Part shown: piece by piece, positions 8,237-16,278 of the stretch
How positions within the stretch are numbered: position 1 is the stretch's first letter
How the letters are laid out: each line of letters starts with the position of its first letter
Assembly: GCF_002101705.1 (NCBI RefSeq)
Contig: NZ_LQPC01000051.1
Location: 1 to 64,000 of the forward strand
Length of the DNA stretch: 64,000 nt
DNA from: Mycolicibacterium iranicum
GTDB taxonomy: Bacteria; Actinomycetota; Actinomycetes; Mycobacteriales; Mycobacteriaceae
Direction: 5' to 3'
The notes under the pieces: model-generated
Databases searched by the model: none
What the model was told of the DNA's origin: nothing
The model's input: the letters and a program-made list of their open reading frames with translations, nothing else
Made by a program: the position numbers and the translations under genes

Positions 8237-9445
8237 GTGACGATCAGCGCTGACAACTCCGACGTGCAGGATGCGACGACGGAGGACCTGTACTACGACA
8301 CGTACAACGTCGAACTCAACATGAATCCCTACCCGGTGTTCGCCCGCCTGCGGGAAGAGGCACCGCTGTACTACAACTCCAAGCACGACTTCTACGCGCT
8401 GAGCAGATACGAAGACGTCAACAAGGGCGTCATCGACCACGAGACCTTCATCTCGGGCCGCGGTGCCGTGTTGGAAATCATCAAGTCCGGTATGGAGATC
8501 CCGCCCGGGACACTGATTTTCGAGGATCCGCCAATCCACAACATCCATCGCAACCTCCTCTCCCGGGTATTCACGCCGCGCAAGGTGCAGGCTCTTGAGC
8601 CGCAGATCCGCGAGTTCACCGCGCGGTGCCTGGATCCGCTAGCGGGAACTGACCAATTCGATTTCGTCCGAGATCTCGGCGCGCAGATGCCGATGCGTGT
8701 GATCGGCATGCTGCTGGGGATCCCAGAAGAAGATCAGCGACGCGTCACCGACCACGGCGAGGCCACTCTCCAGAGCGACTCGGTGGATCTGATGGCCACC
8801 GGCGAAGTCTTCGCCGAGTTTATCGACTACCGCACTGAGCACCCGTCGGACGACATCATGACCGATCTGCTCAACGCCGAGTTCGAAGACGAAACCGGCA
8901 CCCGCCGCAGGTTGAGCCGGGAAGAGCTGCTGATGTACCTGACCGTGATCGCGACCGCGGGCAGCGAGACCACCACCCGCCTTATCGGCTGGGCGGGCAA
9001 GACTCTCGCCGACTACCCGGATCAGCGCGCCGAACTGGCGGCCGACCCTAGCTTGATACCGCAGGCGATCGAGGAGATCCTGCGCTGGGAGCCGCCCGCC
9101 CTGCAGATCGCCCGCTACGTCACCCGCGATGTCGAGTACTACGGCCAGACCGTGCCCGCGGGGTCGGCGATGCTGATGCTCGTCGGTTCTGCGAATCGAG
9201 ACCATCGCAGGTTCCCGCCCAACGGAGACGTCTTTGACATCCACCGGGAACTGCGTTCCCACATGACGTTCGGTGCCGGAACCCACTTCTGCATGGGCAA
9301 CGCCCTGGCCCGGCTCGAAGGCCGCATCGCTTTGGAGGAGATCCTGAAGCGCTTTCCGACGTGGGAGGTTGACTGGGCCAACGCCACGCCTTCCCAGACC
9401 ACCGCAGTGCGCGGCTGGGAATCCATGCCGACGTTCGTCTCCTGA
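8237..9445 (+). CDS. cytochrome P450
   Basis: A soluble bacterial P450 of 402 residues. The heme-binding loop is FGAGTHFCMG with the ligand C352, the I-helix has AGSETTT and the K-helix has EEILR. The start is GTG 8237 with GAGAGGGACC upstream. It is followed 47 bases later by a mycofactocin-type SDR, which suggests hydroxylation of the substrate to a secondary alcohol and then oxidation to a ketone. Redox partners are not adjacent. Weak copies of the GAGAAT operator occur upstream. The CYP family cannot be assigned without alignment. Confidence 0.93.
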   Translation: MTISADNSDVQDATTEDLYYDTYNVELNMNPYPVFARLREEAPLYYNSKHDFYALSRYEDVNKGVIDHETFISGRGAVLEIIKSGMEIPPGTLIFEDPPIHNIHRNLLSRVFTPRKVQALEPQIREFTARCLDPLAGTDQFDFVRDLGAQMPMRVIGMLLGIPEEDQRRVTDHGEATLQSDSVDLMATGEVFAEFIDYRTEHPSDDIMTDLLNAEFEDETGTRRRLSREELLMYLTVIATAGSETTTRLIGWAGKTLADYPDQRAELAADPSLIPQAIEEILRWEPPALQIARYVTRDVEYYGQTVPAGSAMLMLVGSANRDHRRFPPNGDVFDIHRELRSHMTFGAGTHFCMGNALARLEGRIALEEILKRFPTWEVDWANATPSQTTAVRGWESMPTFVS

Positions 9446-9492
9446 AATCACCACCACCTCAACACCTCGACACCTCAAAGGACTGGAAACAC

Positions 9493-10329
9493 ATGGCAGG
9501 ACGTGTAGAAGGCAAGGTCGCTTTCATCACCGGTGCGGCGCGCGGACAGGGACGGGCGCACGCGGTGCGGATGGCCCAAGAGGGCGCCGACATCATCGCC
9601 GTCGACATCTGCAAGCAGATCGACAGCGTGCTGATCCCCTTGTCCACGCCCGAGGATCTCGCCGAAACCGCCGATCTGGTCAAGAACGCGGGCGGGCGAA
9701 TTCACACCGCCGAGGTCGACGTTCGCGACTTCGACGCATTGAAAGCAGCCGTCGACGCGGGCGTCGAAGAGTTCGGGAAGCTCGACATCATCGTTGCCAA
9801 CGCCGGCATCGGCAACGGCGGCCAGACACTCGACAAGACCGGCGAGCCCGACTGGGAGGACATGATCGCCGTGAATCTCTCGGGTGTCTGGAAGACCGTC
9901 AAAGCCGGTGTGCCGCACATCATTGCCGGAGGCAATGGCGGCTCGATCATCTTGACCAGTTCTGTGGGCGGACTCAAGGCCTACCCGCACACTGGCCACT
10001 ATGTCGCCGCCAAACACGGTGTCGTCGGTCTGATGCGGACGTTCGCCGTCGAACTCGGCGCGCAGAACATTCGCGTCAACTCCGTGCATCCGACGAATGT
10101 GAACACCCCGCTGTTTATGAACGAGCCGACGATGAAGTTGTTCCGGCCCGACCTGGAGAACCCCGGCCCGGACGACATGAAGGTGATTGGCCAGCTCATG
10201 CACACGCTGCCCATCGGCTGGGTGGAGCCCGAGGACATCGCCAACGCGGTGCTGTTCCTGGCCTCCGACGAGGCGCGCTTCATTACCGGCGTCACGCTGC
10301 CGGTCGACGGTGGCAGCTGCCTGAAGTAG
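9493..10329 (+). CDS. mycofactocin-coupled SDR-family oxidoreductase
   Basis: A 278-residue NAD-binding dehydrogenase. The N terminus GRVEGKVAFITGAARGQGRAHAV (glycine motif TGAARGQG) and the insert PLSTPEDLAETADLVKNAGGRI are hallmarks of the mycofactocin-coupled SDR family (TIGR03971). In that family the NAD cofactor stays bound and electrons pass to mycofactocin. The active site shows S (ILTSSVGG) and Y-x3-K (YVAAK). It probably oxidises an alcohol produced by the P450 upstream. The mycofactocin biosynthesis genes are not in this window. Confidence 0.9.
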   Translation: MAGRVEGKVAFITGAARGQGRAHAVRMAQEGADIIAVDICKQIDSVLIPLSTPEDLAETADLVKNAGGRIHTAEVDVRDFDALKAAVDAGVEEFGKLDIIVANAGIGNGGQTLDKTGEPDWEDMIAVNLSGVWKTVKAGVPHIIAGGNGGSIILTSSVGGLKAYPHTGHYVAAKHGVVGLMRTFAVELGAQNIRVNSVHPTNVNTPLFMNEPTMKLFRPDLENPGPDDMKVIGQLMHTLPIGWVEPEDIANAVLFLASDEARFITGVTLPVDGGSCLK

Positions 10330-10348
10330 CGGCGCCGACCGGGCGCCG
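10330..10348 (+). terminator. hairpin after SDR stop codon
   Basis: CGGCGCC-GACCG-GGCGCCG forms a perfect 7-base stem with a 5-base loop starting right after the TAG stop. No T-run follows, as is common for GC-rich actinobacterial terminators. It probably ends the P450/SDR transcript. Confidence 0.45.
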
Positions 10349-10460
10349 AGAAAAGCCGCCGGCCACAGGAGATCTCCCGCGTGGCCGCAGCGGCACCTGA
10401 CGGCGTTCGGGCATCTGGGCTGGTCACATTCGGCCAATCCACCGTGATCATGGGGCGCGA

Positions 10461-11918
10461 ATGGTTGCATGGTTCACCATGAAGCGGCTCAACGGTATGG
10501 ACGCCATGCTGTTGTATAGCGAGACCCCGAACCTGCACACGCACACCTTGAAGGTGGCGGTGATCGATGCAGACTCCTATGACGGCGACTACGGGTTCGA
10601 TGCCTTCCGGCAAACCGTGGCCCGCCGGCTCCACCTGCTCGATCCCCTGCGTTACCGGTTGATCGACATCCCCGGGCGGCTGCATCACCCGATGTGGCTG
10701 CAGGACTGCCCGGTGGACCTGGACTACCACCTTCGACGCGTCCAGGTGCCCGCACCGGGTGGGCGTCGCGAACTCGACCGAGTCATCGGGGAAGTCGCCA
10801 GCGCACCGTTGGACCGCAGCAAGCCGCTGTGGGAGTTCCACTTCGCCGAAGGGATGGCCGATAATCGCTTCGCCCTGATCGGCAAGGTGCATCACACGCT
10901 GGCCGACGGGGTGGCCTCGGCGAATCTGCTTGCGCGACTCATGGATCTGGTTGACATGCCCCAGGACGAGCGTGACCAGCCGCCGCCCGCCTGTGCGGAG
11001 CCGTCGGCGAAGGATCTGCTGTGGGATGCGCAGGTCGACCATCTCCGGAACATCGCGGAACTGCCCGGTCTGCTCGCCGACGCCGCACGGGGAATGACCC
11101 GGTTGCGCAGACGCGCCAAGGAACGCCGCACGATCCCCGACCTGGCCAAACCGTTCAACGCACCGCCGACTTTCCTCAATCACGTGGTTTCGCCTGTCCG
11201 AACCTTCGCCACCGCCACGCTGTCGCTTGCCGAGATCAAGGAGACGACGAAACACCTTGGGGTGACGTTCAATGATGTCGTCCTGGCCGTTGCCGCCGGT
11301 GGGCTTCGCGAGCTGCTGATGCGCTACGACGGGAGGGCAGATCGTCCCCTCATGGCGACGGTTCCTGTCGCGACGGATAAATCGACCGATCGAATTACCG
11401 GCAACGAGATCGGCGGAATGATGGTGTCACTTCCGGTCCACATCGACGATCCGCTGGAACGGGTTAAGCTCACGTCCGTGGCGACGACCCGCGCCAAGGA
11501 GAACAACGAGCTGCTCGGCCCCACACTCCAGGGCAGGATGCTCGAGTACCTGCCGCCCCCGTTGGCGCCCGCGCTCTTTCGAGCCCAAGCCAAGCGCGCC
11601 GACCACAACCGGCTGATGAACGTCGCGATCTCCAATGTCCCCGGACCCAGACAGCGCGGACACATCGGCGGCGCCCCGGTCAGCGAAATCTACTCTGTCG
11701 GCGTGCTTTCCGCGGGCAGTGCATTCAATATGACGGTGTGGAGCTATGTCGATCAGCTCGACATCGCGGTGTTGACCGACGACCGCACATTCGCTGATCC
11801 GCACGAATCCACCGACGCGATGGTGCACGCATTCGACGAGCTGCGGCGTGCGTGCGGTCTGCCGCCCGCGAGCTCCGTCGACACCGCGATGGCACCGGCA
11901 CCCGCCGGCGGCCGCTGA
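10461..11918 (+). CDS. wax ester synthase / diacylglycerol acyltransferase (WS/DGAT)
   Basis: A 485-residue member of the WS/DGAT family that transfers an acyl group from acyl-CoA to diacylglycerol or a long alcohol to make storage lipid. The catalytic HHxxxDG motif is HHTLADG at about residues 140-146, and the C-terminal region has NVAISNVPGPR. ATG 10461 is used; ATG 10479 (MKRLNGMD) is equally plausible, as neither has a strong ribosome site. It is convergent with the FadD12-like gene, with one base between them. From memory of the M. tuberculosis map it resembles Rv1425, which neighbours fadD12 and Rv1428c. Confidence 0.9.
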   Translation: MVAWFTMKRLNGMDAMLLYSETPNLHTHTLKVAVIDADSYDGDYGFDAFRQTVARRLHLLDPLRYRLIDIPGRLHHPMWLQDCPVDLDYHLRRVQVPAPGGRRELDRVIGEVASAPLDRSKPLWEFHFAEGMADNRFALIGKVHHTLADGVASANLLARLMDLVDMPQDERDQPPPACAEPSAKDLLWDAQVDHLRNIAELPGLLADAARGMTRLRRRAKERRTIPDLAKPFNAPPTFLNHVVSPVRTFATATLSLAEIKETTKHLGVTFNDVVLAVAAGGLRELLMRYDGRADRPLMATVPVATDKSTDRITGNEIGGMMVSLPVHIDDPLERVKLTSVATTRAKENNELLGPTLQGRMLEYLPPPLAPALFRAQAKRADHNRLMNVAISNVPGPRQRGHIGGAPVSEIYSVGVLSAGSAFNMTVWSYVDQLDIAVLTDDRTFADPHESTDAMVHAFDELRRACGLPPASSVDTAMAPAPAGGR

Positions 11919-11919
11919 C

Positions 11920-13539
11920 TCAGCGACCGAGCAGTTCGTTGCGAAGGATTTTGCCGGTGCTTCCGCGCGGCAGTTCCCCCAGCATCGTAATATCGCGCGG
12001 CACCTTGTAATTGGCCAGATTGGCGCGCACATGCGCTTTCAGATCGTCGACGGTCGCCGCGCCGCCGTCGGTGAGCACGACGAACGCGGCCAGGCGCTGG
12101 CCGTATTCCGCGTCGTCGACACCCAGGACGGTCGCCTCAGCCACCTCCGGGTGGGCTACCAAGACCTTTTCGACTTCGATCGGGTAGACGTTCTCCCCGC
12201 CGGAGACGATCATCTCGTCATCGCGTCCGACCACGAACAGTCGACCCGCGTCGTCGAGATAACCCATGTCCCCGGTGGCCATGAACCCGTCATGGAAGTC
12301 CTTGGTGGAACCCGAGGTGTAACCATCGAAAAGCGTTCCGCTGCGGACGAATATCTGCCCCACCTCGCCTGCGGGCACCTCGCGCTGGTCGGCATCGAGA
12401 ACGCGAAGCTCGGTACCGTCGGCGGGCTTGCCCGCGGTGTCCGGTGCCGCGCGAAGGTCTGCCGGCGTCGCCGTGGCGATCATGCCGGCTTCTGTGGCGT
12501 TGTAGTTGTTGTAGATGACATCGCCGAACTGGTCCATGAATGCGGTGACGATGTCGGGGCGCATCCGCGATCCCGAGGCCGTGGCAAAGCGCAATGACTT
12601 GCCGCTGTAGCGATTGCGCACCTCATCGGGCAAGTCCATGATGCGGTCGAACATGACCGGGACGACGGCAAGACCGGTTGCGCGGTGGCGGTCGATCAAG
12701 GCGAGTGTGGCGGCCGGGTCGAACTTCCTGCGGGTGACGATGGGGCAGGCCAGCAACGCGGCGAAGAGCAGTTGCGAGAAGCCCCAGGCGTGGAACATCG
12801 GCGCGGCGATCACAATCGGTTCCTCGGCACGCCACGGGATCCGATCGAGGATCGCCTTGAGGTCCCCGGAGCCCCCGCTGCCCGCAGAACGCTTGGCGCC
12901 CTTTGGACTTCCCGTGGTGCCCGACGTGAGCAAGATGATGTCACTCTTGCGGGTGGCCGGCTCAGGACGGTGCCCGAGGTGGTTGCCGATCAGCGATTCG
13001 ATGGTCGTCAGATCGCCGTGGTCACCGTCGACCCACCCCAGGATCTTGACCACGTCCGGGGTGTCCTGGAGTGCGCGGTCGACGGTCGCCGCGAACTCCT
13101 GGTCGTAGATCACGACGTCGGCGCCTTCACGCGCGATGACCTCCGCCATCGCCGGTCCGGCGAAGGACGTGTTCAGCAGCAGCACATCCGCGCCGATCCG
13201 GTTGGCGCCGACAAGCGCCTCGACGAAGCCCCGATGGTTGCGGCACATCACGGCGACGGTCGCCGGCGAGCCGGCAGTGGGCTTGAGCGGTTCGTGCTTC
13301 TGGAGTGCGACACCGAGCGCGTCGCAGCGGTCGTCGAGCTGCTTCCACGTCAGAGTGCCGAGCTCGTCGATGATTCCGGGGCGGTCGGGGCAGCGCGCTG
13401 CGGCAGCCGCAAAACCGACAGTCGCGGTCAGACCGGCGCGGCGCATCGCCAGCCCCATCCGCAGATAGCGGTCGGGGCGCATCGGCGCGATCAGCCCGGC
13501 CCGCCACAGGGTCGCCAGCATGCCGAATTGATCTGCCAC
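11920..13539 (-). CDS. fadD12: long-chain acyl-CoA ligase, FadD12-like
   Basis: A 539-residue AMP-dependent ligase that activates fatty acids to acyl-CoA. The A3 motif is LLTSGTTGSPKGA, A5 is YNNYNATEAG, A7 is FMATGDMGYLDDAGRLFVVGRDDEMIVSGGENVYP and A10 is LPRGSTGKILRNEL. The N-terminal segment (LATLWRAGLIAPMRPDRYLRMGLAMRRAGLT) is typical of FadD12. The start is GTG 13539; TTG 13548 overlapping the upstream stop is an alternative. It probably supplies acyl-CoA to the adjoining acyltransferases. The family call is firm; the paralogue name rests on synteny and the N-terminal region. Confidence 0.88.
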   Translation of the reverse strand: MADQFGMLATLWRAGLIAPMRPDRYLRMGLAMRRAGLTATVGFAAAAARCPDRPGIIDELGTLTWKQLDDRCDALGVALQKHEPLKPTAGSPATVAVMCRNHRGFVEALVGANRIGADVLLLNTSFAGPAMAEVIAREGADVVIYDQEFAATVDRALQDTPDVVKILGWVDGDHGDLTTIESLIGNHLGHRPEPATRKSDIILLTSGTTGSPKGAKRSAGSGGSGDLKAILDRIPWRAEEPIVIAAPMFHAWGFSQLLFAALLACPIVTRRKFDPAATLALIDRHRATGLAVVPVMFDRIMDLPDEVRNRYSGKSLRFATASGSRMRPDIVTAFMDQFGDVIYNNYNATEAGMIATATPADLRAAPDTAGKPADGTELRVLDADQREVPAGEVGQIFVRSGTLFDGYTSGSTKDFHDGFMATGDMGYLDDAGRLFVVGRDDEMIVSGGENVYPIEVEKVLVAHPEVAEATVLGVDDAEYGQRLAAFVVLTDGGAATVDDLKAHVRANLANYKVPRDITMLGELPRGSTGKILRNELLGR

Positions 13540-13544
13540 GGGCC

Positions 13545-14342
13545 TCAACCGATTACCGGGAACCGGCGCTTGCGGGACAGATCGTCGAGGGCGGTCTGCA
13601 TCACCGAGCGCACGTGGTGGTCGACCTCGTCGATATCCGGGTTCTCACCGAACGTCGCGGTGATGTCGATGGGCTCCAAAACCTGGGTCACGATCTTCGA
13701 CGGCAGCGGGAAATTCGGCGGGAAGATCACCGAGAGACCGAACGGGAATCCGACGCTGACCGGCAGGATCTCCATGCGCGCCTTGGTGAGGCCGATGCGG
13801 CGCGCGATGGAATCGCCCCGGGTGAGGAACATCTGAGTCTCCTGCCCGCCGATCGACACCATCGGCACGATGGGCACCCCCGCGTCGATTGCCGTGCGGA
13901 CGTAGCCGGTACGTCCGGCGAAGTCGACCTTGTTGGCCGTCATCGTCGGGCGATAGGAGTCGTAGTCCCCGCCCGGGAAGACGAGCACCACGGCGCCGTC
14001 CCGCAGTGCCTTACCGGCATTCTCGCGGCTGGCCTCGATGACGCCCGCGCGACGCAACAGGTCACCGAGAGGGCCGATGAAGACTCCGTAATGCGCCAGC
14101 GTGTACAGCGGGCGATCGAACCCGAATCGCTTGTAGAACTCGGGAGCGAAGATGAGGACATCTGGAGTCAGCATGCCACCGGAGTGGTTGGACACCAGCA
14201 GCGCGCCTCCGCTTTCCGGCATCGAAGCCAGACCACGAACCTCGGCACGGAAGTATCGTCTGATCAGCGGACCGACCCAGCCCGTCACCTGGCGGGTGAA
14301 CCCGGGGTCCCATTTGGCCGTCTCGGCGCCCTCGTCCGACAT
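13545..14342 (-). CDS. PlsC-like acyltransferase (Rv1428c-like)
   Basis: A 265-residue membrane-associated lysophospholipid acyltransferase-type protein. It has NHSGGMLTPDV near residue 60, standing for the acyl-acceptor His motif, and LVFPGGDYDSYRP, standing for the FPEGTR block. The basic segment QVTGWVGPLIRRYFRAEVRGL near the N terminus could anchor it to the membrane. The ATG at 14342 follows the large dyad. It ends five bases before the ligase start, so the two genes are likely co-transcribed. The role is inferred to be acylation of glycerolipid or another lipid acceptor. Confidence 0.82.
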   Translation of the reverse strand: MSDEGAETAKWDPGFTRQVTGWVGPLIRRYFRAEVRGLASMPESGGALLVSNHSGGMLTPDVLIFAPEFYKRFGFDRPLYTLAHYGVFIGPLGDLLRRAGVIEASRENAGKALRDGAVVLVFPGGDYDSYRPTMTANKVDFAGRTGYVRTAIDAGVPIVPMVSIGGQETQMFLTRGDSIARRIGLTKARMEILPVSVGFPFGLSVIFPPNFPLPSKIVTQVLEPIDITATFGENPDIDEVDHHVRSVMQTALDDLSRKRRFPVIG

Positions 14343-14348
14343 GGTGAC

Positions 14349-14385
14349 GGATATGCTACTCTCGCCTGAGGAGAATGTCATATCC
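14349..14385. promoter_or_regulatory. 37-base dyad GGATATG...CATATCC between divergent genes
   Basis: Perfect 7-base outer arms GGATATG and CATATCC enclose an inner everted pair ACTCTC and GAGAAT; 13 of 18 base pairs match. It lies in the short divergent region between the acyltransferase (start 14342) and the epimerase (start 14404). The inner half-sites resemble the regulon motif but point outward. It is likely an operator controlling both genes. Confidence 0.5.
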
Positions 14386-14403
14386 GCAGCTGGGAGGCCA
14401 TAA

Positions 14404-15465
14404 ATGACGGGTACGGTGCTCGTCACCGGCGGCTTCGGTCTTGTGGGTTCGGCCACGGTGCGACGACTCGTCGAGCTCGGCCGCACCGTCGTCGTCGCCG
14501 ATCTGGAAACACCTGCCAACCGTGCCGCCTCCGAGAAACTGCCACCGAGCGTGTCGGTCCGTTGGGTTGACCTGACCAACGCCGATCAGACGGCCCGCCT
14601 CGTCGGAGACGTAGCACCGTCAGTCATCATCCATCTCGCTGCGGTCATCCCGCCGGGGATTTACAAGAACCGAGCACTCGCCCGTCGCGTCAACGTCGAT
14701 GCCACCGCGACGCTGGTCAAGATCGCCGAAGCCCAGCCCACTCCCCCTCGGTTCGTGCAGGCGTCCAGTAACGCCGTCTTCGGCGCGCGCAACCCGCACA
14801 AGGCGACCGGCCCGGTGACCGCGGACATGCCGATGAGGCACTCCGATCTGTACAGCGCGCACAAGGCCGAAGCAGAGTCGATCGTGCGGGCGTCGTCGCT
14901 CGAATGGGTCGTGCTGCGCCTCGGCGGTGTGCTGAGCGTGGACCCGAAGGCGATTCCGTTCAACGCGGACGCCCTGTACTTCGAAAGCCTGCTGCCGACC
15001 GACAACCGGATGCACAGCGTCGACGTCCGTGACGTCGCATGGGCTTTCGCGGCCGCGACCACCGCCGATGTTGCCGGTGAGATTCTGCTGATCGCGGGCG
15101 ACGACTCTCACAAGCAGCAGTACGGCGACATCACCCCGGCACTGGCCGGAGCTCGCGGCTTCAAAGGCGGGTTGGCACCGGGACGCAAAGGCGATCCCGA
15201 CGACGACGATGCCTGGTTCGTCACCGACTGGATGGACACCACCCGCGCTCAGGAAGCACTGCAGTTTCAGCACTATTCGTGGCAGGACATGATCGACGAG
15301 GCCGCCCGTCAGGCGGGTCCCTCGAAGTATGTGCTGCCGCTCGTGGCGCCCCTGGTGCGCGCCGTTCTGAAGCGTCGGGGAGCCTATTGGAAGCAGCCGG
15401 GCCAATACGCCGACCCGTGGGGCGCCATCAAGCGCAGACTCGGTGATCCGTCGCCGGATTCCTAA
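14404..15465 (+). CDS. NAD-dependent epimerase/dehydratase-family protein
   Basis: A 353-residue extended SDR. The nucleotide motif is TGGFGLVGSATVRRL at residues 8-22, and the active-site tyrosine motif Y-x3-K is YSAHK near residue 153. The C-terminal tail (about residues 310-353) is basic and hydrophobic (VLPLVAPLVRAVLKRRGAYWK) and may touch the membrane. GGGAGG precedes the ATG. It could act as a ketone or alcohol dehydrogenase or as a 3-beta-HSD-like enzyme; the substrate is not evident. Its 3' end overlaps the convergent SDR gene by four bases. Confidence 0.82.
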   Translation: MTGTVLVTGGFGLVGSATVRRLVELGRTVVVADLETPANRAASEKLPPSVSVRWVDLTNADQTARLVGDVAPSVIIHLAAVIPPGIYKNRALARRVNVDATATLVKIAEAQPTPPRFVQASSNAVFGARNPHKATGPVTADMPMRHSDLYSAHKAEAESIVRASSLEWVVLRLGGVLSVDPKAIPFNADALYFESLLPTDNRMHSVDVRDVAWAFAAATTADVAGEILLIAGDDSHKQQYGDITPALAGARGFKGGLAPGRKGDPDDDDAWFVTDWMDTTRAQEALQFQHYSWQDMIDEAARQAGPSKYVLPLVAPLVRAVLKRRGAYWKQPGQYADPWGAIKRRLGDPSPDS

Positions 15466-16268
15466 GCGGATCCCAGCGTCGGCGTGCCGGTGCCCGGGTG
15501 AAAGTACCAACCACCCGCGGCTTCTGTACCGCCGTCGACGTGGATGGTCTGACCGGTGATGTAACTCGCCATATTGGATGCGAGAAATACTGCTGCAGAT
15601 GCGATTTCGTCGACATGACCGACTCTTTGCATCGGGATGCCGTCGGCCAGCCCGCCGGAGAGGTCGCCGATGGCCAGGTTCTGAATCCCCTCGGTCATGG
15701 TGAGGTCGGGCGCTATTGCGTTGACGCGGACGCGGTGCGGCGCCAGCTCGAACGACGCGGTCTTGGTGTAGTTGACGACCCCTGCCTTGGCCGCGGCGTA
15801 CGCGGCGTATCCCGGCGCGGCGCGGCCGCCTTCGATCGAGGTGATGTTGATGACGCTGCCGGGCTGTGCCGCGTCGACCAACCGGCGGGCCACCCGCTGC
15901 GTGCACAGAAGCACGTGACGAAGATTGCTGCGGTACAGAGCATCCCAGCCGTTCTCGGAGGTCTCCAGTAGCGGTGAGTGAAACGTGCCGCCCGCGTTGT
16001 TCACCAGGATCGAGACGGTGCCCAGCTCCCCTTGGGTGCGGTCGAGGGCCGCGTCGACTGCAGCGGCATCGCGGACATCGGTCTCAATACCGAGTCCGCC
16101 CACCTCCTGCGCCGCCTGGACGCATGTGTCGGGATTTCGCTCCCAGATGGCCACCGACGCTCCGAATGCGGCCAGGCCCTGTGCGATTCCTCGCCCGATG
16201 CCCGCTCCGCCGCCGGTGACGACGGCGACGCGGCCGGTGAGAAGGATGTCCGACGGGGCGATCGCCAT
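15462..16268 (-). CDS. SDR-family oxidoreductase
   Basis: A 268-residue classical short-chain dehydrogenase. The cofactor motif TGGGAGIGRGIAQGL is followed by NNAG, catalytic Ser in NITSIEGG, Y-x3-K in YAAYAAAK and a C-terminal VDGGTEAAGG. It is the last gene of the 20-kb minus-strand run, with ATG 16268 ten bases after the CoA-transferase stop. It probably oxidises a hydroxyacyl-CoA or an alicyclic alcohol in the pathway. Confidence 0.88.
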   Translation of the reverse strand: MAIAPSDILLTGRVAVVTGGGAGIGRGIAQGLAAFGASVAIWERNPDTCVQAAQEVGGLGIETDVRDAAAVDAALDRTQGELGTVSILVNNAGGTFHSPLLETSENGWDALYRSNLRHVLLCTQRVARRLVDAAQPGSVINITSIEGGRAAPGYAAYAAAKAGVVNYTKTASFELAPHRVRVNAIAPDLTMTEGIQNLAIGDLSGGLADGIPMQRVGHVDEIASAAVFLASNMASYITGQTIHVDGGTEAAGGWYFHPGTGTPTLGSA

Positions 16269-16278
16269 GACAGGCAGG

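Noticed and set aside
10330-10460. A small gene between the SDR and WS/DGAT genes
   Set aside because: No frame there has a convincing start and ribosome site; the region holds a hairpin after the SDR and presumably the promoter of the acyltransferase gene.
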